32,155 nt of DNA, from the NCBI GenBank assembly GCA_030265685.1, contig JAJDGO010000017.1, positions 1 to 32,155 on the forward strand, in the 5' to 3' direction. Shown here piece by piece: positions 14,501 to 23,262 of this stretch. The notes below the pieces were generated by a model. The model saw only the letters and a list, made by a program, of their open reading frames with translations, made no database searches and was not told the origin of the DNA. The DNA is from Bacteroidales bacterium OttesenSCG-928-M11 (GTDB lineage Bacteria > Bacteroidota > Bacteroidia > Bacteroidales > Azobacteroidaceae). The position numbers were made by a program, and so were the translations under genes. Each line of letters opens with the position of its first letter. Position 1 is the first letter of the stretch.

Positions 14501-14539
14501 CCCAAAGCAGGTGCGCTAACCGGACTGCGCTACACCTCG
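14465..14539 (-). tRNA. tRNA-Pro (anticodon UGG)
   Basis: The 75-base sequence folds as a full cloverleaf on the minus strand: acceptor CGAGGTG pairing with TACCTCG (one G-U), D stem GCGC/GCGC, anticodon stem CCTGC/GCAGG with loop TTTGGGA giving anticodon TGG, and T stem CCAGG/CCTGG with loop TTCGAAT. The discriminator is A, and no CCA is encoded. It reads CCN proline codons, chiefly CCA. It is the host gene at the element boundary. Confidence 0.97.
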
Positions 14540-14554
14540 ATTGTTTTGCGAGTG

Positions 14555-14584
14555 CAAAGGTAATAGATTTTTTAATTATACAAA
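14555..14584 (-). promoter_or_regulatory. tRNA-Pro promoter
   Basis: On the minus strand, TACCTTTG (14562-14555) matches TAnnTTTG, and TTTG (14584-14581) matches the -33 element with an 18-bp spacer. The -7 element ends 15 bp before the tRNA 5' end. A good match at the expected distance. Confidence 0.72.
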
Positions 14585-14750
14585 ACTTTTTGAAAGTTTT
14601 TTGTGGATTTGTATGAAAAAATAACTTTAAGTCATGAAAATATTCAAGATAAAGAGGCTGGTAAATGAAATTTTATGGCTGAGTATTCAAAATAACAATA
14701 CGTAGAAATCAAGTTATTTTAAATAGGACAATAATTATTTTTCATAATCA

Positions 14751-14781
14751 TTGTAAACATTTGATTTTGTTTTTATCTTTG
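14751..14781 (+). promoter_or_regulatory. Promoter of the GH89 gene
   Basis: TATCTTTG at 14774-14781 matches the -7 consensus TAnnTTTG, and TTG at 14751-14753 is the -33 element with a 20-bp spacer. The leader to the ATG at 14827 would be about 39 bases and AT-rich, without a purine-rich Shine-Dalgarno site, as is usual in Bacteroidota. Confidence 0.7.
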
Positions 14782-14826
14782 TCCGGTGTAATCTAAATAT
14801 TACTTTATTTAAATAATTAAAAACTC

Positions 14827-17800
14827 ATGAAAAAACAAAAACTTATTTCAATTCTCTTTCTATTAATTGTGTTTTTTTCGACTTCTTCTTTCTTGGCATA
14901 CTCAACGCCAATCGACGACTTACTTAATCGGATCGGCGGGGCAGGAACTTCGGATCGTATTATAACATCAATAGAAGACTCAGCAGATGGTAAAGATTAT
15001 TTTACTATTACTTCAGAAAATAATAAACCTAAAATTATCGGAAATAGTTATTTGTCCGTTGCGTCAGGGATACACTGGTATTTGAAATATCAAGCAAATG
15101 TCCTTCTGACTTGGAATAATCTAACAACCGATTTAAGTCAAGTAACTTTTCCTGTTCCGACACAAAGCGAAACAAGAAAAACGGATATGAAGTACAGATA
15201 TTACTTAAATTACTGTACCTATTCTTATTCTATGGCTTTTTGGGACTGGGATCGCTGGGAAAAAGAAATTGACTGGATGGCTCTACATGGGATAAATATG
15301 CCTTTGGCTTTAGTAGGAACCGAAGTTGTTTGGAGAAATGTCCTGGTTAATAATTTAGGCTATACAAAATCAGAAGCAAATGAGTTTATTGCAGGTCCTG
15401 CTTACCAAGCTTGGTTTTTGATGAATAATTTGGAAGGCTGGGGCGGACCAAATCCAGACCAATGGTACGATGAACAAGAAAATCTTCAGAAGCAAATAGT
15501 ATCCAGAATGAGAGAACTAGAAATAGAACCTGTATTAGCAGGCTATTCAGGAATGGTTCCTCATAATATTAAATCAAAAAAAGGTTGGAATATTTCAAAT
15601 CCAGGTACATGGTGTAATTTCCAACGTCCTGGATTTTTATTGCCTACCGACTCTCATTTTAATGAAATGGCTGAGTATTATTATAATGCAATGAAAGAAT
15701 TATATGGAACTTCTGCTTATTATAGCATGGACCCATTTCATGAAGGAGGAAATACATCAGGTGTAAATTTGAACCAAGCTTTCAAAGCTGTATATAATGC
15801 AATGAAAGAATATAGTGGTCATCCTACAACTCCTCAGTGGGTTATTCAATCTTGGCAAGAAAATCCTAGACAAGAAGCATTAAATGCGTTAGAGCCAGGA
15901 ACTTTAATTGTTTTAGATCTTTTTTCAGATGCTGTAAAAAAATGGGGAAACAGTTATGCTCAATCTACAGGAGCTAAACATGAATTTGTTTATTGCCAAC
16001 TTAATAACTTTGGAGGACGTACCGGACTGCATGGAAGATTAGAAAGTACAATCGCTGGGTTTTATGCTGCAAAAACACAGTTTCCTAAAACAATGCTAGG
16101 AGTTGGTGCAACGATGGAGGGGATGGAAAACAATCCTATGCTGTATGAATCCTTATTCGAACTTCCTTGGCGCCAAACCAAAGCAGATGCTGAAGAGTGG
16201 ATCAAAGGTTATACCAAATTTCGATATGGAAATACAACAGAAGAAGTTGAACAAGCATGGGTGAAACTATTAAATAGTGTTTATGCATGTTCTGGTTCTC
16301 AACAAGGAGTTTCCGAATCGGTTATTTGTGCTCGTCCGGCTTTGGTTGTTAATAGTGCATCAACATGGTCGACTTCTAAAATTTATTGGGATACGAATGA
16401 TGTAATGGAAGCAGCTGCTTTATTGCTTTCTCAAAGCGATGTTTTAACTGGAAAAAATTATGAATATGATGTAGTTGATGTAGTTCGTCAAACATTATCA
16501 GATTATAGTTCTATATTATTGACTCGTATAAATGCAGCACGTACTGCAAAAAATACAGATCGTTTCAATGCTTTGTGCGATCGTTTTTTGAATGTGATTT
16601 TAGATCAAGATGAATTATTAAGTACAGTTCCCGATTTTATGTTAGGAACGGCTATCTCTCGTGCTCGTGGTAAAGGAGATACAGATGCCGAAAAGAATTT
16701 GTACGAAAAGAATATGAGATTGTTGGTTACTACTTGGGGACCTGAGGCTTCTGCTAATGGAGGTGGATTAAAAGATTATTCGAATCGTGAATGGGCTGGC
16801 TTGATGAAGGATTATTATTATCCTCGTTGGGAATTAATGTTTAATAAATTAAAATCTGGAAGCTCGGCACCGTCAGGTAGTTCATATTTTACAATGGAAT
16901 ATAAATGGGCTACAACTCCAACTACGGATAATCCATATCCTAATACGTCTCAAGGAGATCCGATTGCAACGGCACATAAAATATTTGAAAATTATTACAT
17001 GACTGTTTCTGTAGAAGGTGCTAAAAATAACAAATTTTTAGTGCCGGTTGAAGGAACTATAACCAACGAAGGTGAACAAATCTCGCTTTATCGTGAATCT
17101 GAATTTAAATTATCCTTACCAGCTAAGGATATGATGAAACTTTATATTGATCTAAACGGCAATGGTGTTTTTGAAGAAGAAGAATCTTTTGATCCGGAAG
17201 TAAAAGATGGTCAAGCTATTTTTACTGTTGCTATCCCTAAAGCTGCGATTACTGGAGAAACTTCTTTATTATTGCGAACAGACGTAAAAGATGGAGTTGT
17301 TGATTCGGAAAAAGATCCGATTTGTGGTTTGCATTTTGCAAGTCCGCTTGTTATTATGGACGAAATAAACACTCCTCGTACGGTTTCTGTAAAGATTGCG
17401 TTAGGACAAGAAAAATATGGAAAAGTTTCTATTCAAGGAGAAACTGGTTTATCAGTAACTAACAAGGATGCCGTAGTAGCAGTTGCTACTTCTAATGTTG
17501 GTTATATTTTTGAAAAATGGACAGATGGAGATAATAATACTATCAGTGAACAAAGGATATACGCTTATTATGGCAAAGATCCCATTGTTTTAACTGCAAA
17601 TTTTATAGAAGGCGGAACGATACATGAAATGCCTGTGGGAGAACAATCAATTACTTTTAATCCTCCTTTGTCTTGTAGCGAAAAATGGACTCTTGAAGCG
17701 GAAACAACATTTTTTGGAGAGGCATACAATTCGTGGGGATCAACTTTGATTGCAAACGGAACCGATCCATTTGGAGGTTATACTTTTCAATATTATTTAC

Positions 17801-18240
17801 AAGTTGGCAACGATGTTAAACTTAATAACTCAGAGACAGTAACTACTGTTGTGCCGGATGCTGTAAACGGAACGGTTTTTCGCTTTAATATTATTAGCGA
17901 TGGAACAGGAAAAGTGAAAACACAAATGTTGGTAGATGGAGTTGCATGTTCTTCTTATACATATTCTATGTCTTCGTTGCCGGCTGTCTGTAAAGCATCA
18001 AAATATCCGATGACAGTATCGGTTAATAAATGGGAAGATACCGGACTAAAAGATGTAAAAGATAGTCCTTATTCTGTATATGTTGAAAATGGTAAAATTG
18101 TAGTAGAGGGATTATCATCTACAGATAATTATAGTATTTATACAATCTCAGGAGCAAGAGTGAATAACCAGCAACAGCTTTCTCCCGGAGTTTACATTGT
18201 AATCATTAATGCTACCCAATCATTCAAAGTAGTTGTTTAA
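14827..18240 (+). CDS. Secreted alpha-N-acetylglucosaminidase (GH89), multidomain with T9SS-like tail
   Basis: A 1,137-residue glycoside hydrolase of family 89 (NAGLU-like), which removes terminal alpha-linked GlcNAc from heparan-type glycans or mucin-type caps. A Sec signal peptide covers about residues 1-25 and lacks a lipobox. The NAGLU N-terminal domain is about 30-115, the catalytic barrel 120-460 and the helical C-terminal domain to about 675. The likely catalytic acids are E306 (DPFHEGG) and E431 (TMEGMENNP), matching E316 and E446 of human NAGLU by motif. After a Ser/Gly linker near 678 follow a GEVED-like domain (about 710-840, LYIDLNGNGVFEEEE), an InlB-type B-repeat (851-928, GYIFEKWTDG), a LamG/concanavalin-like domain (940-1071) and a C-terminal segment (1081-1137, IYTISGAR...GVYIV) like a type A T9SS sorting domain. 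The protein is probably cell-surface or secreted. Its extra domains make it much longer than a bare GH89. It appears monocistronic, with its own promoter and terminator. Confidence 0.93.
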   Translation: MKKQKLISILFLLIVFFSTSSFLAYSTPIDDLLNRIGGAGTSDRIITSIEDSADGKDYFTITSENNKPKIIGNSYLSVASGIHWYLKYQANVLLTWNNLTTDLSQVTFPVPTQSETRKTDMKYRYYLNYCTYSYSMAFWDWDRWEKEIDWMALHGINMPLALVGTEVVWRNVLVNNLGYTKSEANEFIAGPAYQAWFLMNNLEGWGGPNPDQWYDEQENLQKQIVSRMRELEIEPVLAGYSGMVPHNIKSKKGWNISNPGTWCNFQRPGFLLPTDSHFNEMAEYYYNAMKELYGTSAYYSMDPFHEGGNTSGVNLNQAFKAVYNAMKEYSGHPTTPQWVIQSWQENPRQEALNALEPGTLIVLDLFSDAVKKWGNSYAQSTGAKHEFVYCQLNNFGGRTGLHGRLESTIAGFYAAKTQFPKTMLGVGATMEGMENNPMLYESLFELPWRQTKADAEEWIKGYTKFRYGNTTEEVEQAWVKLLNSVYACSGSQQGVSESVICARPALVVNSASTWSTSKIYWDTNDVMEAAALLLSQSDVLTGKNYEYDVVDVVRQTLSDYSSILLTRINAARTAKNTDRFNALCDRFLNVILDQDELLSTVPDFMLGTAISRARGKGDTDAEKNLYEKNMRLLVTTWGPEASANGGGLKDYSNREWAGLMKDYYYPRWELMFNKLKSGSSAPSGSSYFTMEYKWATTPTTDNPYPNTSQGDPIATAHKIFENYYMTVSVEGAKNNKFLVPVEGTITNEGEQISLYRESEFKLSLPAKDMMKLYIDLNGNGVFEEEESFDPEVKDGQAIFTVAIPKAAITGETSLLLRTDVKDGVVDSEKDPICGLHFASPLVIMDEINTPRTVSVKIALGQEKYGKVSIQGETGLSVTNKDAVVAVATSNVGYIFEKWTDGDNNTISEQRIYAYYGKDPIVLTANFIEGGTIHEMPVGEQSITFNPPLSCSEKWTLEAETTFFGEAYNSWGSTLIANGTDPFGGYTFQYYLQVGNDVKLNNSETVTTVVPDAVNGTVFRFNIISDGTGKVKTQMLVDGVACSSYTYSMSSLPAVCKASKYPMTVSVNKWEDTGLKDVKDSPYSVYVENGKIVVEGLSSTDNYSIYTISGARVNNQQQLSPGVYIVIINATQSFKVVV

Positions 18241-18278
18241 TATTGATTCGACAAATATTTAACAGATACTAAAAAAAC

Positions 18279-18315
18279 AAGCCGGCATTTCATTATTTAT
18301 GAATGCCGGCTTTTT
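18279..18315 (+). terminator. Strong intrinsic terminator after the GH89 gene
   Basis: AAGCCGGCATT (18279-18289) and AATGCCGGCTT (18302-18312) form a perfect 11-bp stem with a 12-base loop, followed by TTTTTC. An A-run on the left side would also give a U-tract on the other strand, so it may work both ways. Confidence 0.9.
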
Positions 18316-18449
18316 CTATGGAATAAAAAAACTACCTAAAGTTTAATACTACGTACAACTTCCACGATGTAACCAAATAAATGAATAATAACTACTGAAA
18401 TAATTCGGATGTTTTTTTTGTAAAAGAATAAATTCTCTTGTTTTTTATG

Positions 18450-18457
18450 TACTTTTG
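18450..18457 (+). promoter_or_regulatory. Probable -7 element for aspS
   Basis: TACTTTTG matches TAnnTTTG and lies 65 bp before the aspS ATG. No clear -33 TTTG stands at the usual distance (a TTTG at 18417-18420 is too far), so the call depends on the -7 box alone. The remaining 18316-18521 shows no gene. Confidence 0.45.
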
Positions 18458-18521
18458 TGGGCGTTTAAGGATTAGAATCAAATCCTGATAAATAATTAAT
18501 GAATTCTTATTTTTTTAGATA

Positions 18522-20276
18522 ATGTATAGGACTAACACTTGTGGCGAACTTCGCCTCGCAAACTTAAATCAAGAGGTTACACTTTCCGGTTGGGTACAAA
18601 AAGCTCGCCGCTTTGGCGGAATGATTTTTGTAGATCTTCGAGACAGATATGGTATAACTCAGATGGTTTTTAATCAAGAAACCAACGCCGCATTGTGCGA
18701 ACAGGCAGATGCACTTGGAAGAGAGTGGGTTGTACAAGTAAAAGGAATAGTAGCGGAACGATCTAATAAAAATCCTAATATTCCAACTGGGGATATAGAG
18801 ATTATAGTGTCGGAACTAAAAGTGCTTAACTCATCCGAAGTACCTCCTTTTACAATCGAAGACGAAACTGATGGCGGCGATGATTTAAGGATGAAATACC
18901 GTTATCTTGATTTACGTCGAGGATGTGTACGTTCTAATTTGGAATTGCGTCACCAAATGGCTTTCGCAACACGAAGCTACTTGAACGATTTGAACTTTAT
19001 GGAAGTAGAAACTCCGGTATTAATTGGCTCTACTCCCGAAGGTGCTCGCGACTTTATTGTACCTTCGCGAATGAATCCGGGCGAATTTTATGCATTACCT
19101 CAATCTCCTCAATTATTTAAGCAACTATTAATGGTGTCGGGATTTGACCGATACTTCCAAATAGTAAAATGTTTTCGCGACGAAGACTTACGAGCCGACC
19201 GTCAACCTGAATTTACTCAGATCGACTGTGAAATGTCGTTTGTAGAACAAGAAGATATTTTGAATATATTCGAAGGATTAACCAAGTATTTATTCAAATC
19301 AATTAAAGGAATAGATCTTCCCGATTTTCCACGTTTGCCCTATTCTGATGCCATGCGCTTGTATGGTTCGGATAAACCGGACACTCGTTTTGGAATGACT
19401 TTTGTAGAAATTAAAGATCTTACAACAGGTAAAGGATTTGGTGTATTTGATAATGCCGAATACGTTGGAGCTATTTCTGCCGAAGGTTGCGCTAATTATA
19501 CTCGCAAACAATTAGATGAACTGACTAATTTTGTAAAACGTCCTCAGATTGGTGCTTCCGGATTAATATATGTCCGTTATGAAATGGATGGAAGTATTAA
19601 ATCATCGGTTGATAAATTTTATGACTCGGACACCTTGAAGCTATGGCTTGATAGGGCAGGAGCTAAGCCCGGCGATCTATTACTTATTATTTGCGGACAA
19701 AAAGAAAAAGCTCAAAAACAATTATGCGAATTGCGCTTAGAAATGGGCTCGCAATTAGGTTTGCGCAACAAGAACCAGTTCAATTGTCTTTGGGTAACCG
19801 ACTTCCCTTTGTTGGAATATGACGAAGAGTTGAATCGATACTTTGCTAAACATCACCCATTTACCAGCCCCAAAACAGAAGATATTCATTTATTAGACAC
19901 TCATCCCGGTGATGTTCGAGCCAATGCTTACGATATGGTAATTAATGGTGTGGAAATTGGTGGTGGATCTATCCGTATTTTTGACAGCGAGTTGCAACGA
20001 AAAATGTTCTCTGTTCTTGGATTTACAGAAGAACAAGCTCAAGCTCAATTCGGATTTTTGATGAATGCTTTCAAATATGGCGCACCTCCTCATGGAGGAA
20101 TTGCATTTGGTTTGGATCGTTTCGTGTCTATATTTGCCGGCTTAGATTCGATTCGCGATGTAATAGCTTTCCCAAAAAATAACTCAGGGCGAGATATGAT
20201 GATTGATGCCCCGTCTACTGTATCTCAAGAGCAATTAGACGAACTTCATTTAAATATCAAAGCAATTAGTAAATAA
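18522..20276 (+). CDS. aspS: Aspartyl-tRNA synthetase
   Basis: 584 residues, the usual length for a bacterial class IIb AspRS. It charges tRNA-Asp with aspartate in the cytoplasm. An N-terminal OB-fold anticodon-binding domain covers about 1-105 ([20 protein letters not shown]). The catalytic core shows [14 protein letters not shown], class II motif 2 at F218-R219-D220-E221-D222 with the following [10 protein letters not shown], and motif 3 GLDR at 530-533. The bacterial GAD insertion lies between motifs 2 and 3 (about 285-420). The protein is intact. The kinase gene follows after 25 bp and is probably co-transcribed. Confidence 0.98.
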   Translation: MYRTNTCGELRLANLNQEVTLSGWVQKARRFGGMIFVDLRDRYGITQMVFNQETNAALCEQADALGREWVVQVKGIVAERSNKNPNIPTGDIEIIVSELKVLNSSEVPPFTIEDETDGGDDLRMKYRYLDLRRGCVRSNLELRHQMAFATRSYLNDLNFMEVETPVLIGSTPEGARDFIVPSRMNPGEFYALPQSPQLFKQLLMVSGFDRYFQIVKCFRDEDLRADRQPEFTQIDCEMSFVEQEDILNIFEGLTKYLFKSIKGIDLPDFPRLPYSDAMRLYGSDKPDTRFGMTFVEIKDLTTGKGFGVFDNAEYVGAISAEGCANYTRKQLDELTNFVKRPQIGASGLIYVRYEMDGSIKSSVDKFYDSDTLKLWLDRAGAKPGDLLLIICGQKEKAQKQLCELRLEMGSQLGLRNKNQFNCLWVTDFPLLEYDEELNRYFAKHHPFTSPKTEDIHLLDTHPGDVRANAYDMVINGVEIGGGSIRIFDSELQRKMFSVLGFTEEQAQAQFGFLMNAFKYGAPPHGGIAFGLDRFVSIFAGLDSIRDVIAFPKNNSGRDMMIDAPSTVSQEQLDELHLNIKAISK

Positions 20277-20301
20277 TAAAATAGTTTATTTAGGTAAAAA
20301 G

Positions 20302-21153
20302 ATGAAAGGATTAAAAAGAGTTGCTGCTATTCATGACATTTCTGGATTTGGAAAGTGTTCTTTAACTGTAGCATTACCGATAATTTCGGCAGCAGGAATT
20401 GAAACAACAATACTTCCAACTGCTGTTTTATCTACTCATACCGGAGGTATCGAAGGGTATACTTATCGCGACTTAACGGAAGACATGGCGCCAATAACCG
20501 CTCATTGGAAATCATTGAATATTCGATTTGATGCAATTTATACCGGATTTTTAGGATCGTTTGAGCAATTAAATCTGGTAACTAAGTTCTTTGAAGAATT
20601 TAAAACACCGAACAACCTAATATTAGTTGATCCGGTGATGGCGGATAACGGACAACTATACTCTATTTTTACTCCGGAATTTGCAATTGGAATGAGAAAT
20701 TTATGCGAAAAAGCAGATATTATTGTTCCTAACTTAACAGAAGCCGCCCTACTTTTAGGAGAAGATTACAATCCGGGACCATATACTAAGGAATATATCG
20801 AAAGCACTATGAAAAAACTAAGTGCTTTAGGTCCGGAAAAAGTAGTCTTGACCGGAGTTTTCTTTGATGATGAAGAATTAGGGGCTGCTACTTATGATGC
20901 AAAAACAGGAGAAGTTGCATACGAATTTGAGAAACGTGTTCCGGGATACTATCATGGTACCGGAGATGTTTTTGGAAGTGCTTTACTTTCTGCTATTTTA
21001 AATGGATTTTCGTTGCGAGAAGCGGCCGGAATAGCAGTTCGTTTTACTACCGCAGCCATTAGAAGAACAGCAGAAGAAGGTACGGATATTCGATTTGGTG
21101 TTAATTTTGAACAAAGTATTCCGGGATTTTTGCAAGACTTGAAGATCTTGTGA
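20302..21153 (+). CDS. Pyridoxal/pyridoxamine kinase (PfkB/ribokinase superfamily)
   Basis: 283 residues. It phosphorylates the 5'-hydroxyl of B6 vitamers (pyridoxal, pyridoxamine or pyridoxine) in PLP salvage. The start MKGLKRVAAIHDISGFGKCS carries the typical HDISGFG.CS substrate-side motif. VDPVMADNG near residue 112 and the anion-hole/catalytic GTGD at 219-222 (YYHGTGDVFGSAL) mark the ATP side and catalytic base D222. The pattern is closest to PdxY/PdxK-type pyridoxamine kinases rather than ThiD, though ThiD-like activity cannot be excluded. It lies 25 bp after aspS and is likely in one transcript with it. A 22-bp-periodic repeat array follows its stop. Confidence 0.88.
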   Translation: MKGLKRVAAIHDISGFGKCSLTVALPIISAAGIETTILPTAVLSTHTGGIEGYTYRDLTEDMAPITAHWKSLNIRFDAIYTGFLGSFEQLNLVTKFFEEFKTPNNLILVDPVMADNGQLYSIFTPEFAIGMRNLCEKADIIVPNLTEAALLLGEDYNPGPYTKEYIESTMKKLSALGPEKVVLTGVFFDDEELGAATYDAKTGEVAYEFEKRVPGYYHGTGDVFGSALLSAILNGFSLREAAGIAVRFTTAAIRRTAEEGTDIRFGVNFEQSIPGFLQDLKIL

Positions 21154-21177
21154 AAAAAAGATTAAATCTTATTGCCA

Positions 21178-21261
21178 AAGTTTTAGTATCTTTTTAAACT
21201 TTTCTGTACAGAAAATACATCAAGTTCTACTATAACTTGGATGAAGTTTTAGTATCTTTTT
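21178..21261 (+). repeat. 22-bp-periodic palindrome array, locus 1
   Basis: Four elements start exactly 22 bp apart: AAGTTTTAGTATCTTTTT at 21178, the perfect palindrome TTTTCTGTACAGAAAA at 21200, AAGTTCTACTATAACTT at 21222 and AAGTTTTAGTATCTTTTT at 21244. The third is an inverted repeat (CAAGTT...AACTTG). The array begins 24 bp after the kinase stop codon. Its unit and period match the array after relA at 31967-32074. It is non-coding. The function is unknown: a protein-binding array or 3'-end signal is possible. Confidence 0.8.
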
Positions 21262-21327
21262 GACAAACAAATTAGGAAACCAAAAGAAATAAAACGATAA
21301 GATTTTCAAGGAAGTAATAAGTTATAA

Positions 21328-21363
21328 AAAAAGCTATCTCAAAACAAATTGAGATAGCTTTTT
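21328..21363. terminator. Bidirectional terminator between the kinase and htpG
   Basis: AAAAAGCTATCTCAA (21328-21342) and TTGAGATAGCTTTTT (21349-21363) form a 15-bp perfect stem around a 6-base loop. The A-run on the left and T-run on the right give a U-tract in both directions, fitting the convergent aspS-kinase and clpC-htpG transcripts. Confidence 0.92.
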
Positions 21364-21388
21364 GCTTTCTGTTGTTTTATTTCAGATT

Positions 21389-23260
21389 TTATTCGTTTAT
21401 GGAACTAATATTTCGATTAATAAACTTACTTAGGGCTTCTCCTTTTAATAATCCGTTGGATAAAAGTGCTAAATCGATTAATTGACTTGTCAACTCTTTC
21501 GTTCCTTCCTTATCTGCTTCAATTTTTTTGATAGCAGGAGAGTCAAGATTAACTGTCATGTTAAACGATGCAGGCATATCTCCATAAAAGTTCATTCCCG
21601 GTTGCATCTCAGACATTTCTTTCATTCGACGCATAAACTCGTTTTGTGTGATAGTAATAGGATTACTCTTCTCTCCTAAGTGCTCAAAGCCAACAATAAA
21701 GTCGGTTTTTTCCATCGGAGGAATAACTGATTTGAACACTTCGGTTAATGTATTGCGTTCTTCTTCTGTTAATTTTACCTCCTTATTCTCAGTTTTCTTA
21801 ATCAAATTATCGATAACATCCGAATCTACACGTACAAAACGAGTATTTCCTAACTTATGTTCGATCGAGTTCATGAAGTGCGTGTCTAACTGTCCGTCCA
21901 TAACCAAAATGTCGTAGCCTTTTTCTTTGGCGGCATCAATGTAGGCGTATTGCTCTTCTTTATTTGTTGTGTATAGATAGATGATATTATTGTCTTTATC
22001 AGTCTGGTTAGACTCAACTAAAGTCTTATATTCATCAAGTGTAAAGAATTTCTTTTCAACATTCTCTAAAAGGACAAATTTAGTAGCTCGTTCGTAGAAT
22101 TTTTCTTCGGTAATCATACCGTATTCTATGAAGATTTTAAGGCTATTCCACTTTTCTTCGTACTGTTCGCGGTTGTTTTTGAAAATTTCTTCTAATCGAT
22201 CGGCTACTTTCTTTGTGATATAAGTAGAGATTTTCTTTACATTGCTGTCGCTTTGTAAGTAAGAACGCGATACATTCAAAGGAATATCGGGCGAATCAAT
22301 AACTCCGTGCAATAGAGTTAAAAACTCAGGTACGATACCTTCTACCGAATCTGTTACATAAACTTGGTTACTGTATAGCTGAATCTTGTTTTTTTGTAAA
22401 TCGATTCCGCTTTTTACTTTCGGGAAATAAAGTATTCCGGTCAAGTTAAACGGATAGTCTACATTGAGATGAATCCAAAACAACGGATCTTCGCTAAATG
22501 GATAAAGCTCTTTGTAGAACTTGACGTAGTCTTCGTCTTTTAATTCGGTTGGTCTACGAGTCCAAAGCGGATTAGTATCGTTAATAATATTATCTTCTTC
22601 TGTTTCTATCGACTTTCCGTCTTTCCATTCTGTTTTTTTACCAAATGCAATTTGCACGGGAAGGAATCGACAATATTTTTTCAAAAGGTTTTCGATCCGA
22701 GTTTTATCATTAAATTCGTTACTTTCTTCGTCAAGATAAAGAATAATATCGGTTCCTCTGTCTTCTTTTGTTGCTTCGGTCATCGTATAAATAGGAGAAC
22801 CGTCACATTCCCATTTCATTGCTTGAGAATCTTCTTGCCAAGATTTTGTGATAACTTCTACTTTTTTGGCAACCATAAAAGCCGAATAGAATCCTAATCC
22901 AAAATGTCCGATGATAGAATTAGCATCTTTTTTGTATTTTTCAAGAAATTCTTCGGCACTGGAGAAAGCAATTTGATTGAGGTATTTTTCAATCTCGTCC
23001 GCAGTCATACCGATTCCTCTGTCGCTGATAGTCAATGTTTTCTTCTTTTCATCGAGAATTACCCGAACAGTTACATCTCCAAGCTCGCCTTTGAAGTCTC
23101 CTACGGAAGCAAAAGTTTTTAATTTTTGCGTAGCATCAACTGCATTGGACACTAATTCACGAAGAAATATCTCATGATCACTATACAAAAATTTTTTAAT
23201 AATAGGGAATATGTTTTCTGTAGTTACCCCAATTTGACCTGTCTTTTTATCTTTGCTCAT
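21389..23260 (-). CDS. htpG: HSP90-family chaperone HtpG
   Basis: 623 residues. It is an ATP-dependent dimeric chaperone that remodels client proteins in the cytoplasm. The GHKL ATPase domain (about 1-220) shows FLRELVSNAVDA (catalytic E35, Mg-binding N39), DRGIGMT near 79 and the lid/glycine motif GHFGLGFYSAF near 121. The middle domain is about 235-500 (including NVSRSYLQ) and the C-terminal dimerisation domain follows. Its start lies 2 bp after the clpC stop, so both must be on one mRNA and are probably translationally coupled. Expression as a stress operon is inferred; no CIRCE element is seen upstream. Confidence 0.98.
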   Translation of the reverse strand: MSKDKKTGQIGVTTENIFPIIKKFLYSDHEIFLRELVSNAVDATQKLKTFASVGDFKGELGDVTVRVILDEKKKTLTISDRGIGMTADEIEKYLNQIAFSSAEEFLEKYKKDANSIIGHFGLGFYSAFMVAKKVEVITKSWQEDSQAMKWECDGSPIYTMTEATKEDRGTDIILYLDEESNEFNDKTRIENLLKKYCRFLPVQIAFGKKTEWKDGKSIETEEDNIINDTNPLWTRRPTELKDEDYVKFYKELYPFSEDPLFWIHLNVDYPFNLTGILYFPKVKSGIDLQKNKIQLYSNQVYVTDSVEGIVPEFLTLLHGVIDSPDIPLNVSRSYLQSDSNVKKISTYITKKVADRLEEIFKNNREQYEEKWNSLKIFIEYGMITEEKFYERATKFVLLENVEKKFFTLDEYKTLVESNQTDKDNNIIYLYTTNKEEQYAYIDAAKEKGYDILVMDGQLDTHFMNSIEHKLGNTRFVRVDSDVIDNLIKKTENKEVKLTEEERNTLTEVFKSVIPPMEKTDFIVGFEHLGEKSNPITITQNEFMRRMKEMSEMQPGMNFYGDMPASFNMTVNLDSPAIKKIEADKEGTKELTSQLIDLALLSNGLLKGEALSKFINRNISSINE

Positions 23261-23262
23261 GT

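Noticed and set aside
14299-14505. N-terminal extension of the integrase into the tRNA gene
   Set aside because: The added residues come from antisense or tRNA sequence. The ATG at 14298 begins a typical arm-binding domain.
14581-14603. AAAACTTT-AAAGTTTT hairpin as a terminator
   Set aside because: No transcript should end there. It overlaps the -33 box of the tRNA promoter and is purely A/T-run driven.
18339-18361. Third member of the 22-bp repeat family (AAGTT...AACTT)
   Set aside because: The arms are 13 bp apart instead of 7 and there is no neighbouring unit in phase. It could be chance.
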